The position numbers and the translations under genes were made by a program. A model generated the notes under the pieces. That model saw nothing but the letters and a program-made list of their open reading frames with translations. It searched no databases and was not told the origin of the DNA. This document shows positions 1 through 5,820 of a DNA stretch of 13,878 nucleotides, piece by piece (position 1 is the first letter of the stretch; each line of letters starts with the position of its first letter). Origin of the DNA: JBFXEO01 sp050180015 (GTDB lineage Bacteria > Bacteroidota > Bacteroidia > Bacteroidales > Tenuifilaceae); the NCBI GenBank assembly GCA_050180015.1, contig JBFXEO010000059.1, positions 1 to 13,878 of the forward strand, in the 5' to 3' direction.

Positions 1-13
1 TCTAAATTGGATG

Positions 14-44
14 CAAAGATATTCAGTTTGCACCGAAATCGAAA
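14..44 (-). promoter_or_regulatory. Leftward Bacteroidota-type promoter for a gene beyond the left edge
   Basis: Read on the minus strand, 21-14 is TATCTTTG, a full match to the Bacteroidota -7 consensus TAnnTTTG. Exactly 19 bases further upstream lies TTTC (44-41), one mismatch from the -33 TTTG. The predicted start of transcription falls within the first bases of the window, so the gene it serves is outside. This makes the segment up to 283 a divergent intergenic region. Confidence 0.5.
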
Positions 45-283
45 AGAGTTTGGGTGTTATTTATGTTGTTTTGTATCAATATTTCTACCTTGTTTTGCCT
101 ACAATGACTTGAAAAATATAAGCTTGACTGGTGTATTTACGGACGGGGAGCGGATGCCAAGCGTATTTCTTGTAGTTTGATTTACTTCCTAGTGAAGTTG
201 TCAGGATATTGACAAAATTAGTACCTGTAAACGGTGAAAAACATTAACTTTATGGTAATTAAACCAGAATAAATCCGTTACTT
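45..283. other. Divergent intergenic region, no gene seen
   Basis: No convincing reading frame lies here on either strand. It holds a short dyad (198-215, listed separately) and a weak -7-like TAACTTTA at 245-252, which differs from TAnnTTTG at the last base and has no clear TTTG 19-20 bases upstream. That element could serve the lipoprotein gene that starts at 284. No clear Shine-Dalgarno sequence precedes 284, which is common in this phylum. Confidence 0.45.
198..215. promoter_or_regulatory. Short dyad TTGTCA-N6-TGACAA, possible operator
   Basis: The perfect 6-bp inverted repeat TTGTCA / TGACAA is separated by GGATAT and lies about 70 bases upstream of the lipoprotein start, between two divergent genes. 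Its size and position would suit a dimeric regulator, but a 6-bp arm can arise by chance and no cognate regulator is visible. Confidence 0.2.
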
Positions 284-733
284 ATGAAATATTGCGTGGT
301 GGTTCTTGGCCTTTTTATCATGTTCTTCGGTAGCTGCAAAAATGAGGGTTCCAGAAGTGGTAAGTCGATACTTAAGCAGGAAATTATGGACGCCGAAAAA
401 GCATTTGCAAAAATGGTAAAGGAGCAGGGAGTTGGCCCGGGGTTTTTCTTTTATGCCGATTCAAGTGCTGTGATACAAAGGGGTGGTAAGCTAATAACAG
501 GTAAAAAGGCCATAGGGGAGTACTATAGCAAACCATCAAGGCATTCAAATTCTATGCTTGAATGGGCTCCCGATTTTATAGATGTTTCTGAAAGCGGGGA
601 TTTGGGCTATACCTACGGTAGGTACAAGTTTTCTGCTATCGATTCATCGGGGAATCCGGTTACATCGGAAGGACTATTCCACACTGTTTGGAAACGCCAG
701 CCCGATGGAAGTTGGAGGTATGTGTGGGATTAG
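284..733 (+). CDS. Small lipoprotein with SnoaL/DUF4440-like (NTF2-fold) domain
   Basis: The product is 149 residues. An N-terminal signal peptide (K2, then a hydrophobic stretch to about residue 17) ends in FGSC, a good type II lipobox with Cys18 as the lipidated residue. It is therefore expected to be anchored in the inner or outer membrane and to face the periplasm or surface. The rest resembles the DUF4440/SnoaL-like NTF2-fold family: an initial helix (MDAEKAFAKMV, about 36-46), a GKKAIGEYY segment, and a C-terminal strand pair ending WKRQPDGSWRYVWD, the usual end of such domains, so the gene looks complete. Members of this fold bind small ligands or act as enzymes; no catalytic residues can be assigned here. 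It is separated from the next gene by 133 bases and may be monocistronic. Fold call is fairly sure, function unknown. Confidence 0.75.
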   Translation: MKYCVVVLGLFIMFFGSCKNEGSRSGKSILKQEIMDAEKAFAKMVKEQGVGPGFFFYADSSAVIQRGGKLITGKKAIGEYYSKPSRHSNSMLEWAPDFIDVSESGDLGYTYGRYKFSAIDSSGNPVTSEGLFHTVWKRQPDGSWRYVWD

Positions 734-866
734 TGAAGTCAATCATAGGGTATGGATGATGGTGGGTTTTGGCGATGTTTGTAAACCAGCAGCCTGGTAA
801 AAGCCATGAAAACATTTGCCGATATAAAGGCTGCAAGATTTTTACTAAATTAACTCGGGAAAATAG

Positions 867-1715
867 ATGGCTATGGAACCTGTAAAGTTATGGTGGAAAA
901 CCCTACGTGGTAGCAAAATTTTTGCATGGTACATGTTGCCGGTTTCACAGCCCAAGGCTGTGGTTTTTATGGTGCATGGGCATGGAGAGCACTCGTGGCG
1001 ATACCTGCACTGGGCTAAACAGTTTACCTACAACGGTTATGTTTTCCTGTCGTGGGATCATTACGGGCATGGATTGTCCGACGGGCAGAGAGGGCATATA
1101 CGCTATTACGAGCAGCTACTGCTTGAAATTGATCTGGCCATTACCAGAACAGGCGAACTTTTCCCAAACCTTCCGGTAATTCTTTACGGACATAGCATGG
1201 GAGGAAACATCGCAATTAACTATGTAATCAGAAGATCCTCGGCGGTTAAATTGTTAATTGCCACCGCTCCCTGGCTTGAGTTAACCCATCCGGCTCCAAG
1301 AATCGTTCATATCCTTGGAACGCTGATGAATGTTACACTTCCGTTCTATCCTTTTAAATCGCCAATCAGGCCGGAACAAATTTCGCATGTTCAGGAAGAG
1401 GTAGCCAAATACGCCACAGACCCGTTGGTTCATGGCAGAATAACGCCGCGCCTTTACTCATCAGTGGTAAAAGCAGGCAAATTTGCCATGTCAAAGGCCG
1501 CACGGGTTAAGATACCCACTTTGCTTATGCACGGCACGGATGACTCCATAACGTTGCCGGGAGCAACGGCCAAACTTGCCAATATTATCCCAAATTGTAC
1601 CTATATTGCGTGGCCGGGATTGTACCACGAGCTGCATAACGAAGTACCACGGGATGAGGTTTTTAGCCGGATACTCGATTGGATAGAAACAGAACACAAG
1701 CAAAATGCAATTTAG
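867..1715 (+). CDS. Alpha/beta hydrolase, monoglyceride lipase / lysophospholipase type
   Basis: This 282-residue protein has no signal peptide, so it is probably cytoplasmic. It shows the hallmarks of the serine aminopeptidase S33 / Hydrolase_4 (PldB, monoglyceride lipase) family. These are an oxyanion-hole loop HGHGEHS at 37-43, the nucleophile elbow GHSMGG at 108-113 (Ser110), the acid loop HGTDD at 222-226 (Asp226 likely) and the base in YHELHNE (His254). The complete triad means an active esterase is likely; monoacylglycerols or lysophospholipids are the usual substrates, but the exact one cannot be read from sequence. The ATG at 867 is preceded by GGGAAAAT and is followed closely by another ATG (873); either would leave the domain intact. 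The 3' end overlaps the next gene by 11 bases, which argues for co-transcription and translational coupling. No strong promoter is visible in the 133 bases upstream. Confidence 0.88.
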   Translation: MAMEPVKLWWKTLRGSKIFAWYMLPVSQPKAVVFMVHGHGEHSWRYLHWAKQFTYNGYVFLSWDHYGHGLSDGQRGHIRYYEQLLLEIDLAITRTGELFPNLPVILYGHSMGGNIAINYVIRRSSAVKLLIATAPWLELTHPAPRIVHILGTLMNVTLPFYPFKSPIRPEQISHVQEEVAKYATDPLVHGRITPRLYSSVVKAGKFAMSKAARVKIPTLLMHGTDDSITLPGATAKLANIIPNCTYIAWPGLYHELHNEVPRDEVFSRILDWIETEHKQNAI

Positions 1716-2691
1716 AACCGAGGTAGAAATACCTAAATATCCTTTTCGCATTGGGTACAATACCCCAACGCTTTTTTGCGGTTCCTGTTTTACGGAGAAT
1801 ATAGGAGGAATAGTACGCGCCCTGAAAATGCCGGTACGGGTAAATCCGTTTGGGGTAATCTACAATCCATACTCTATTTATAATAGCTTGAGGGTATTGA
1901 TGGCAAACAAAAAATACCTTGAAACCGATTTGCAGCGTTTAAACGATACCTGGTTTAGCTACGATTTTCATACCAGCCATTCTTCCGCCGATAAAAACGA
2001 ATGCCTGGGTAGGATAAACAGGGAGGTGAATAACGGCCATGCGTTTTTGGATCAGCTACAAAATCTTTTTATAACATTTGGGACTGCCAGAATATACAGG
2101 TTGAAGGCTAACGGTAGGGTTGTGGCCAACTGCCATAAGGTTCCGGCAGGGGAATTTAGCAATGAGTTGATGGATGTTGATGGGATTGTTGAGCTATGGA
2201 CAGAGCTGCTGAACGACCTGATTTCAATTAATCCAACTATTAAAGTAATATTCACGGTTAGCCCCATTCGCCACTGGAAAGATGGGGCCGCGGGTAACCA
2301 GCTCAGCAAATCGGTATTAATACTGGCAACGCATAAGTTAATGGACAAGTTCCCCGATAATGCGTTTTACTTCCCCGGCTACGAAATTATGATGGACGAC
2401 CTGCGCGATTACCGTTTTTACGATGACGATATGCTGCATCCATCGCAGAAGGCCATTGAGTACATCTGGAAAAAGTTTGAATCGGCATTTATCGATAAAA
2501 TATCGGGGGAGCTCATTGGAAAGGTTCAGAAAATTATTCAGGCGGTAAACCATCGTCCATTCAGCCCACATACCAGCCAGCACCAGCAATTTATCCGGCA
2601 AACATTAAAAAGCATCGATTTAATTGTAAAGGAACATCCTGCCATAAATTTCGATGAAGAGCTAAGAATCCTAAAGGGCTTTATTGTTTAA
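1705..2691 (+). CDS. GSCFA-domain protein (SGNH-like putative hydrolase)
   Basis: The product has 328 residues and no signal peptide. It carries the name-giving GSCF motif at 26-29 (FCGSCFTENIG), followed by segments usual for the GSCFA family: FGTARIY at 125-131, NCHKVP at 142-147, VSPIRH at 185-190 and DDMLHPS at 241-247. GSCF (Ser27), an Asn/His-rich middle and the DxxH pattern (Asp242, His245) resemble blocks I and V of SGNH/GDSL esterases, so an acyl-ester hydrolase is plausible. No GSCFA member has a well-established role that I know of. The ATG lies inside the 3' end of the alpha/beta hydrolase gene (11-base overlap), so the two are probably expressed together, perhaps acting on related acyl substrates; that is inference. 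Its own end overlaps a possible upstream extension of the next gene, whose likelier start is at 2783. Confidence 0.85.
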   Translation: MQFRTEVEIPKYPFRIGYNTPTLFCGSCFTENIGGIVRALKMPVRVNPFGVIYNPYSIYNSLRVLMANKKYLETDLQRLNDTWFSYDFHTSHSSADKNECLGRINREVNNGHAFLDQLQNLFITFGTARIYRLKANGRVVANCHKVPAGEFSNELMDVDGIVELWTELLNDLISINPTIKVIFTVSPIRHWKDGAAGNQLSKSVLILATHKLMDKFPDNAFYFPGYEIMMDDLRDYRFYDDDMLHPSQKAIEYIWKKFESAFIDKISGELIGKVQKIIQAVNHRPFSPHTSQHQQFIRQTLKSIDLIVKEHPAINFDEELRILKGFIV

Positions 2692-2782
2692 TTTGCCCGG
2701 GGCTTTACGTATGGATCAACCCGTCAGCAGTACGCTGCCTTCAGCACAAAATTTTGTATATTGCATCGCCCATACTTCGGCT

Positions 2783-3424
2783 ATGAATTCGAAGAAATAT
2801 AAGGTTCGTAAAATAGAGGAAATTGTAAATAGCGCTTCGCACGGTGTTGGAACTTTACTTGCCATTGCCGCAACCACACTGCTGATTATTAGGGGTGCGT
2901 TGCATGGAAATGCTTGGCATATTGTAACCTACAGCATTTTTGGGGCAGGCCTTATCAACTTATATACCGCATCAACATTGTTTCACGGAGCCATTAATCC
3001 ACGTGTAAAATTTAACCTGAATAAATTTGATCATTCCTCTATTTATATACTGATTGCTGCAACCTATACGCCGTTTTCCCTGCTCAGCATTAAGGGCTGG
3101 CTGGGCTGGACAATTTTTGGAGTAGAATGGGGGTTGGCAATTGCCGGTGTAATTTTTAAAATTTGGTTTTACTCTCCAAAACTCAGGAACCTTTCGGTTT
3201 GGCTATACATTGCCATGGGCTGGGTTGGGCTAATTGCCGTAGTGCCTATAATCAGGCACACTCCGGGAATGTCGTTATGGTTTTTGCTGGCTGGTTGCCT
3301 GGCCTATTCAACCAGTGTAGTTTTTTACCTAAAAGATCATTACCCCTTTGTGCATGGTATTTTTCATCTTTTTATAATTTTAGGCAGTGCCTGCCATTTC
3401 TTCTCGTTGTACTTTTTGATATAA
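2783..3424 (+). CDS. Hemolysin III / PAQR-family integral membrane protein
   Basis: From the ATG at 2783 the protein has 213 residues, the usual size for the family, with about seven hydrophobic segments. Conserved blocks are present in order: EEIVNSASHG near the N terminus, the STLFHG motif, FDHSSIYILIAATYTP, and a C-terminal HLFIILGSACHFF. In PAQR/hemolysin III proteins the corresponding Ser/His, Asp and His residues form a metal (zinc) site inside the membrane; some homologues are linked to membrane-lipid homeostasis, and direct haemolytic activity is doubtful. The frame stays open upstream to a TTG at 2684, adding 33 residues, but that extension is unlike the family start and would overlap the GSCFA gene. 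I therefore prefer 2783, which sits right before the conserved N-terminal block. It lies 91 bases after the GSCFA stop and may share its transcript. Confidence 0.85.
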   Translation: MNSKKYKVRKIEEIVNSASHGVGTLLAIAATTLLIIRGALHGNAWHIVTYSIFGAGLINLYTASTLFHGAINPRVKFNLNKFDHSSIYILIAATYTPFSLLSIKGWLGWTIFGVEWGLAIAGVIFKIWFYSPKLRNLSVWLYIAMGWVGLIAVVPIIRHTPGMSLWFLLAGCLAYSTSVVFYLKDHYPFVHGIFHLFIILGSACHFFSLYFLI

Positions 3425-3509
3425 TTCAGTATCTGTTGGAATGTAGAGCTAAGGAATGCAGTTTGTTGATTTTAGAGGTTTTGAATTTCGTAAATCTTTG
3501 TGGGTGTTC

Positions 3510-3539
3510 CTTGTTTTTAACTCAAAAGACTTAAATTTG
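3510..3539 (+). promoter_or_regulatory. Bacteroidota-type promoter for the DUF2185 gene
   Basis: TAAATTTG at 3532-3539 matches the -7 consensus TAnnTTTG completely. CTTG at 3510-3513, one base off TTTG, lies 18 bases upstream. The ATG at 3565 follows 25 bases later through an A/T-rich leader without a clear Shine-Dalgarno sequence. This indicates that the small gene has its own transcript, separate from the membrane-protein gene ahead of it. Confidence 0.6.
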
Positions 3540-3564
3540 CTGGTATTTTAATACCTAAAAATAA

Positions 3565-3897
3565 ATGTCGTTCAAGTATAAAATTAAACCCGAAGATGTA
3601 AAGGAGCTTACCCCTCCGCGGGGTTACTGCTACGCATCCGACATGATTACCGTTGACGGATTGCCCGTTGGCTACATGCACCGCGAAAAAGCCGAAGCCG
3701 AAGATGATAGCGGATGGCGGTTTTACTCGGGCATCGAAACGGAGGAATACGTTGACAATGAGTATCACTTTATGATGTTTGACGTTAACTACATTGCCAA
3801 CTGCGATCCCGCAATTATTCCCTACCTGAAGTCAAAAGTCGGTACCGAACTCGAAAGAGTTGATGGCACCGACAAGTTTAACCCGGTTGAGGGTTAA
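3565..3897 (+). CDS. DUF2185 / Imm33-like protein
   Basis: This 110-residue soluble, acidic protein lacks a signal peptide. It contains the conserved blocks of DUF2185, a family also described as immunity protein Imm33-like: ASDMITVDGLPVGYMHRE (24-41), DSGWRFYSGIETEEYV (48-63) and FDVNYIANCDPAIIPYL (72-88). The domain fills nearly the whole protein, so the gene is complete. In polymorphic toxin systems such proteins neutralise a secreted toxin in the cytoplasm, but many bacteria carry stand-alone copies without an obvious toxin, and none is visible here. The gene has a good promoter of its own and is convergent with the GatB/YqeY gene, their stop codons overlapping by four bases. Family assignment is fairly sure; an immunity role is only a possibility. 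Confidence 0.8.
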   Translation: MSFKYKIKPEDVKELTPPRGYCYASDMITVDGLPVGYMHREKAEAEDDSGWRFYSGIETEEYVDNEYHFMMFDVNYIANCDPAIIPYLKSKVGTELERVDGTDKFNPVEG

Positions 3898-4349
3898 GCA
3901 TTGGCAAGCAGCTGCTTAACCGTATCGGAAATAGTTTTACCATCGGCTTTACCGGCCAACGCCTTGCTGGCAACCCCCATTACTTTTCCCATATCCGAAG
4001 GGGCCTTTGCGCCTACCTGCTCAATTATTTTTATCAGCTCTGCCTTTAACTCACCGGCTGTAAGCATTTTGGGTAAATACTCCTCAATTACCGCGGCCTC
4101 GGCTAGCTCTTTGTCAGCCAGCTCCTTTCTGCCCCCCTGAATGTAAAGTTCAGCGGCATCTTTACGCTGCTTAACCTGTTTTTGGAGTAGTTTCATCTCC
4201 ACATCGGCAGAGAGGAAATCCTTATGCTCACCGTCGGTTTTCGCGAGCAGAATAGCACTTTTAACCGCCCTAAGGGCTTCAAGCCTGACCTTTTCCTTGG
4301 CTAGCATGGCCGACTTGATATCCTGATTAATACGATCTTCCAACGACAT
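3894..4349 (-). CDS. yqeY: GatB/YqeY domain-containing protein
   Basis: The 151-residue cytoplasmic protein matches the YqeY family along its full length. Visible blocks are LRAVKSAI (26-33), KQVKQRKDAAELY (57-69), EEYLPKML (89-96), SDMGKVMG (118-125) and GKADGKTIS (133-141). YqeY is homologous to the C-terminal tail domain of GatB, the subunit of the tRNA-dependent amidotransferase that makes Gln-tRNA(Gln) and Asn-tRNA(Asn), and may help recognise tRNA; its exact cellular role is not established. Length is normal and the ATG at 4349-4347 precedes the conserved N-terminal helix. A strong -7 element lies just upstream. In many Bacteroidota yqeY follows ftsZ, but here it appears alone with its own promoter. 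Confidence 0.9.
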   Translation of the reverse strand: MSLEDRINQDIKSAMLAKEKVRLEALRAVKSAILLAKTDGEHKDFLSADVEMKLLQKQVKQRKDAAELYIQGGRKELADKELAEAAVIEEYLPKMLTAGELKAELIKIIEQVGAKAPSDMGKVMGVASKALAGKADGKTISDTVKQLLANA

Positions 4350-4374
4350 ATTCTTGATATTTTATTTAGCACTA

Positions 4375-4382
4375 CAAAGGTA
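4375..4382 (-). promoter_or_regulatory. -7 element (TACCTTTG) for the yqeY-like gene
   Basis: On the minus strand 4382-4375 reads TACCTTTG, a complete match to TAnnTTTG and the most common form of it in Bacteroidota. It lies 25 bases upstream of the ATG at 4349. No good TTTG is seen 19-20 bases further upstream, so the -33 element is weak. Confidence 0.55.
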
Positions 4383-4541
4383 AAAATTTTATTTCCCGTA
4401 TGCGATGTTGAAACGAAAGGCGCACAAAAAAACTTTTACGGTAGGTTTCCCCACGGCTACTACCGTACATCTTTTTAACATAACTATGGACTAATATGGA
4501 TATGTGAATGATTGACGGTACTTCTAATCGAGATGACTGTA

Positions 4542-4584
4542 GTTGCAATAGACATATCTATAGTAGTAATGATATGTTTGCAAC
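4542..4584. repeat. Bulged inverted repeat / hairpin
   Basis: The left arm GTTGCAA (4542-4548) plus ACATATC (4552-4558) pairs perfectly with GATATGT (4571-4577) and TTGCAAC (4578-4584). This gives a 14-bp stem with one three-base bulge (TAG) and a 12-base loop. No run of T follows on either strand, so it is not a typical terminator. Its right arm overlaps the start of the 17-bp repeat at 4580. Confidence 0.7.
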
Positions 4585-4596
4585 GTCCGGCACTTC
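4580..4596 (+). repeat. 17-bp inverted repeat, left copy
   Basis: GCAACGTCCGGCACTTC recurs in inverted orientation at 8030-8046 with a single difference (T for C at the eighth base). The two copies enclose about 3.5 kb containing the lectin and the TPR/SpoIIE gene. Confidence 0.65.
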
Positions 4597-4741
4597 CTTT
4601 CAACAATAATCCATACTTGGCAAGGCTCTTTTTAACGGTAAATTGTATGAGTAGTGGCAGATTGCGTTAGTTCCCTAGTCAAACCGCTACGCAGTTTGAG
4701 CGGGCTACAAACCTTGATATTTGCCACATCGCCTGCCATTA

Positions 4742-4767
4742 CTTATACAAAGTGTTAGCAACAGGGT
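4742..4767 (+). repeat. Lectin-flanking inverted repeat, left copy
   Basis: The core GTTAGCAACA (4754-4763) with flanks CTTATACA before and GGGT after is matched in inverted orientation at 5677-5701. There the core is identical and the flanks are CTTGTACA and AGGT. The two copies enclose the lectin gene and its terminator. Confidence 0.6.
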
Positions 4768-4860
4768 TTATACTATATCTCATAGTACAATAACATTTAG
4801 GTCATTAAAACATTAATATTACATGTCTTATTGTGTCAATAGGAATATCCATTCAATAGA

Positions 4861-4907
4861 TAAAAAAAATAAACACTCCATCAACACTAATAGAAGAGGG
4901 AGTGTTT
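4861..4907 (-). terminator. Intrinsic terminator of the lectin gene
   Basis: AAACACTCC (4871-4879) and GGAGTGTTT (4899-4907) form a perfect 9-bp stem with a 19-base loop. On the minus strand the stem is followed at once by ATTTTTTTTA, an eight-T run, so it should stop transcription coming from the lectin gene, whose stop codon is about 115 bases upstream. On the plus strand only four T follow, so activity there would be weaker. Confidence 0.7.
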
Positions 4908-5020
4908 TCATTAAATCTCTGTTTCTTTTATAATTTTGATCTTTATTGATTCATATAAAAATAATTATTTGTTTTATTAGAACAATGCACGTATGAAAAT
5001 CCATTCGAATAAAAAAAATA

Positions 5021-5497
5021 TTAAATTTCCTCAAAAGTCCACAACTGATATGTATCTTCAGCAGTTTGGTTTACATACTGAATACAATATTCATCATTAC
5101 TAGTTGTTCTACCATGGGGGCCAATATACTTTTTTGAATTAACATTTTGAATCAGATAATTATCGTTCTTCTTAACGAAATCCCATTGCTGAAAAGGCTC
5201 TTCAATGACTTGAGTATGATATTGAATCACTGTAGCACCATTATCGTTACTTCGACCTCGAATGCAGGCAACCAATTTACATGTATATTGATTTAGTAAT
5301 AACCAATGCCCTTGGGGAGTTTGTACAATATTCCATACTTGTGGACTTTGAAGCACTGGCAAATTTAGCCAATCTCTGATTGTTAAACTCGCGTCATCAT
5401 TATTCCAATTGGAGTTATCCCCTTCTATACTAAGATAACGCTGACTTTTCACATTCATAATTCGGACACGATGAACTGTTTTTGGATCTACATTCAT
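5021..5497 (-). CDS. Stand-alone ricin-type beta-trefoil lectin (RICIN domain)
   Basis: The 158-residue protein is a single ricin B-type beta-trefoil. Each of the three lobes ends in the diagnostic Q-x-W motif: QVW at 53-55, QQW at 103-105 and QLW at 151-153. The repeats also share the pattern of a Y/W-L strand followed by N-x-x-S/T-x-K/R-Y (NVKSQRYLSIEG, 15-26; NVNSKKYIGPHG, 118-129). Such domains bind galactose-type or other glycans, and some act as toxins or as targeting modules. There is no signal peptide, no linked catalytic domain and no export motif, so the protein is predicted to be cytoplasmic unless exported by an unknown route. The gene is clearly more A/T-rich than the hydrolase and GSCFA genes, has a strong terminator and is bracketed by inverted repeats; recent acquisition is likely. 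Only a poor -7 candidate (TAATATTG, 5528-5521 on the minus strand) is seen upstream. Confidence 0.85.
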   Translation of the reverse strand: MNVDPKTVHRVRIMNVKSQRYLSIEGDNSNWNNDDASLTIRDWLNLPVLQSPQVWNIVQTPQGHWLLLNQYTCKLVACIRGRSNDNGATVIQYHTQVIEEPFQQWDFVKKNDNYLIQNVNSKKYIGPHGRTTSNDEYCIQYVNQTAEDTYQLWTFEEI

Positions 5498-5676
5498 AAT
5501 ATATATTTTTAGTTTATAGACAATATTACAATAAATTTATGAAATTCTGACATTACTTAATAATAAAATATTCAAGTATAAATTCATATAAGCATTAATC
5601 CATCAACTAGTTATGTTTTTTCAGATAGACATATCCAGAAGAAATCAATGAACGTTAAAAGTTGAATTACATTCTC

Positions 5677-5701
5677 ACCTTGTTGCTAACTAATGTACAA
5701 G
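5677..5701 (-). repeat. Lectin-flanking inverted repeat, right copy
   Basis: Read on the minus strand this contains GTTAGCAACA (5690-5681), identical over 10 bases to 4754-4763, with matching CTTGTACA and AGGT flanks. One base is missing relative to the left copy between flank and core. Confidence 0.6.
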
Positions 5702-5736
5702 ATTGCATTGAGCAGGGTATAACTATCTGAAAAATA

Positions 5737-5767
5737 TTTGCTTTTTGACGTTCGTTTTGTAATTTTA
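5737..5767 (+). promoter_or_regulatory. Promoter candidate for the TPR/SpoIIE gene
   Basis: TTTG at 5737-5740 is followed after exactly 19 bases by TAATTTTA (5760-5767), one mismatch (last base) from TAnnTTTG. The ATG at 5821 lies 53 bases downstream. Spacing is ideal for the Bacteroidota primary sigma factor. Confidence 0.5.
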
Positions 5768-5820
5768 CTTTTTAAAGCAATAGTTTTTGGGTCGCTAAAA
5801 TATCATCAGAAATAATTGAT

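Larger units (their letters stand above)
4383..5020. other. Long non-coding region with hairpins, repeats and a terminator
   Basis: No believable gene lies in these 638 bases. It contains a bulged hairpin at 4542-4584, the left copy of a 17-bp inverted repeat (4580-4596), a small hairpin TCAAAC/GTTTGA (4679-4684 and 4694-4699) that competes with CCGCT/AGCGG (4684-4688 and 4699-4703), a GTTAGCAACA repeat (4742-4767), and a terminator for the lectin gene (4861-4907). Composition shifts from mixed to strongly A/T-rich after about 4770. The concentration of fold-back sequences suggests a recombination or insertion boundary rather than ordinary spacer DNA. Confidence 0.6.
5498..5820. other. A/T-rich divergent intergenic region between lectin and TPR/SpoIIE genes
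   Basis: No gene is seen here on either strand. The region holds the right copy of the lectin-flanking repeat (5677-5701) and the promoter for the gene at 5821. The stretch 5500-5640 is strongly A/T-rich and probably holds the unrecognised lectin promoter. Confidence 0.5.

Noticed and set aside
582..800. 72-codon frame overlapping the lipoprotein gene
   Set aside because: Most of it lies in another frame of a gene with clear domain homology; the remainder has no family features.
2684..2782. 33-residue N-terminal extension of the hemolysin III protein
   Set aside because: It would begin at TTG inside the GSCFA gene and is unlike the family N terminus; the ATG at 2783 fits better.
3163..3534. 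123-codon frame over the hemolysin III 3' end
   Set aside because: Alternate frame of a well-supported membrane protein; the tail beyond it runs through the promoter of the DUF2185 gene.
3901..4140. 79-codon frame antisense to the yqeY-like gene
   Set aside because: Antisense shadow: Ser/Ala-rich composition typical of a complementary frame, no start signals.
4578..4763. Classic integron attC site
   Set aside because: The ends do not match the RYYYAAC / GTTRRRY consensus and no integron integrase or cassette array is visible; kept only as a speculative fold-back unit of another kind.
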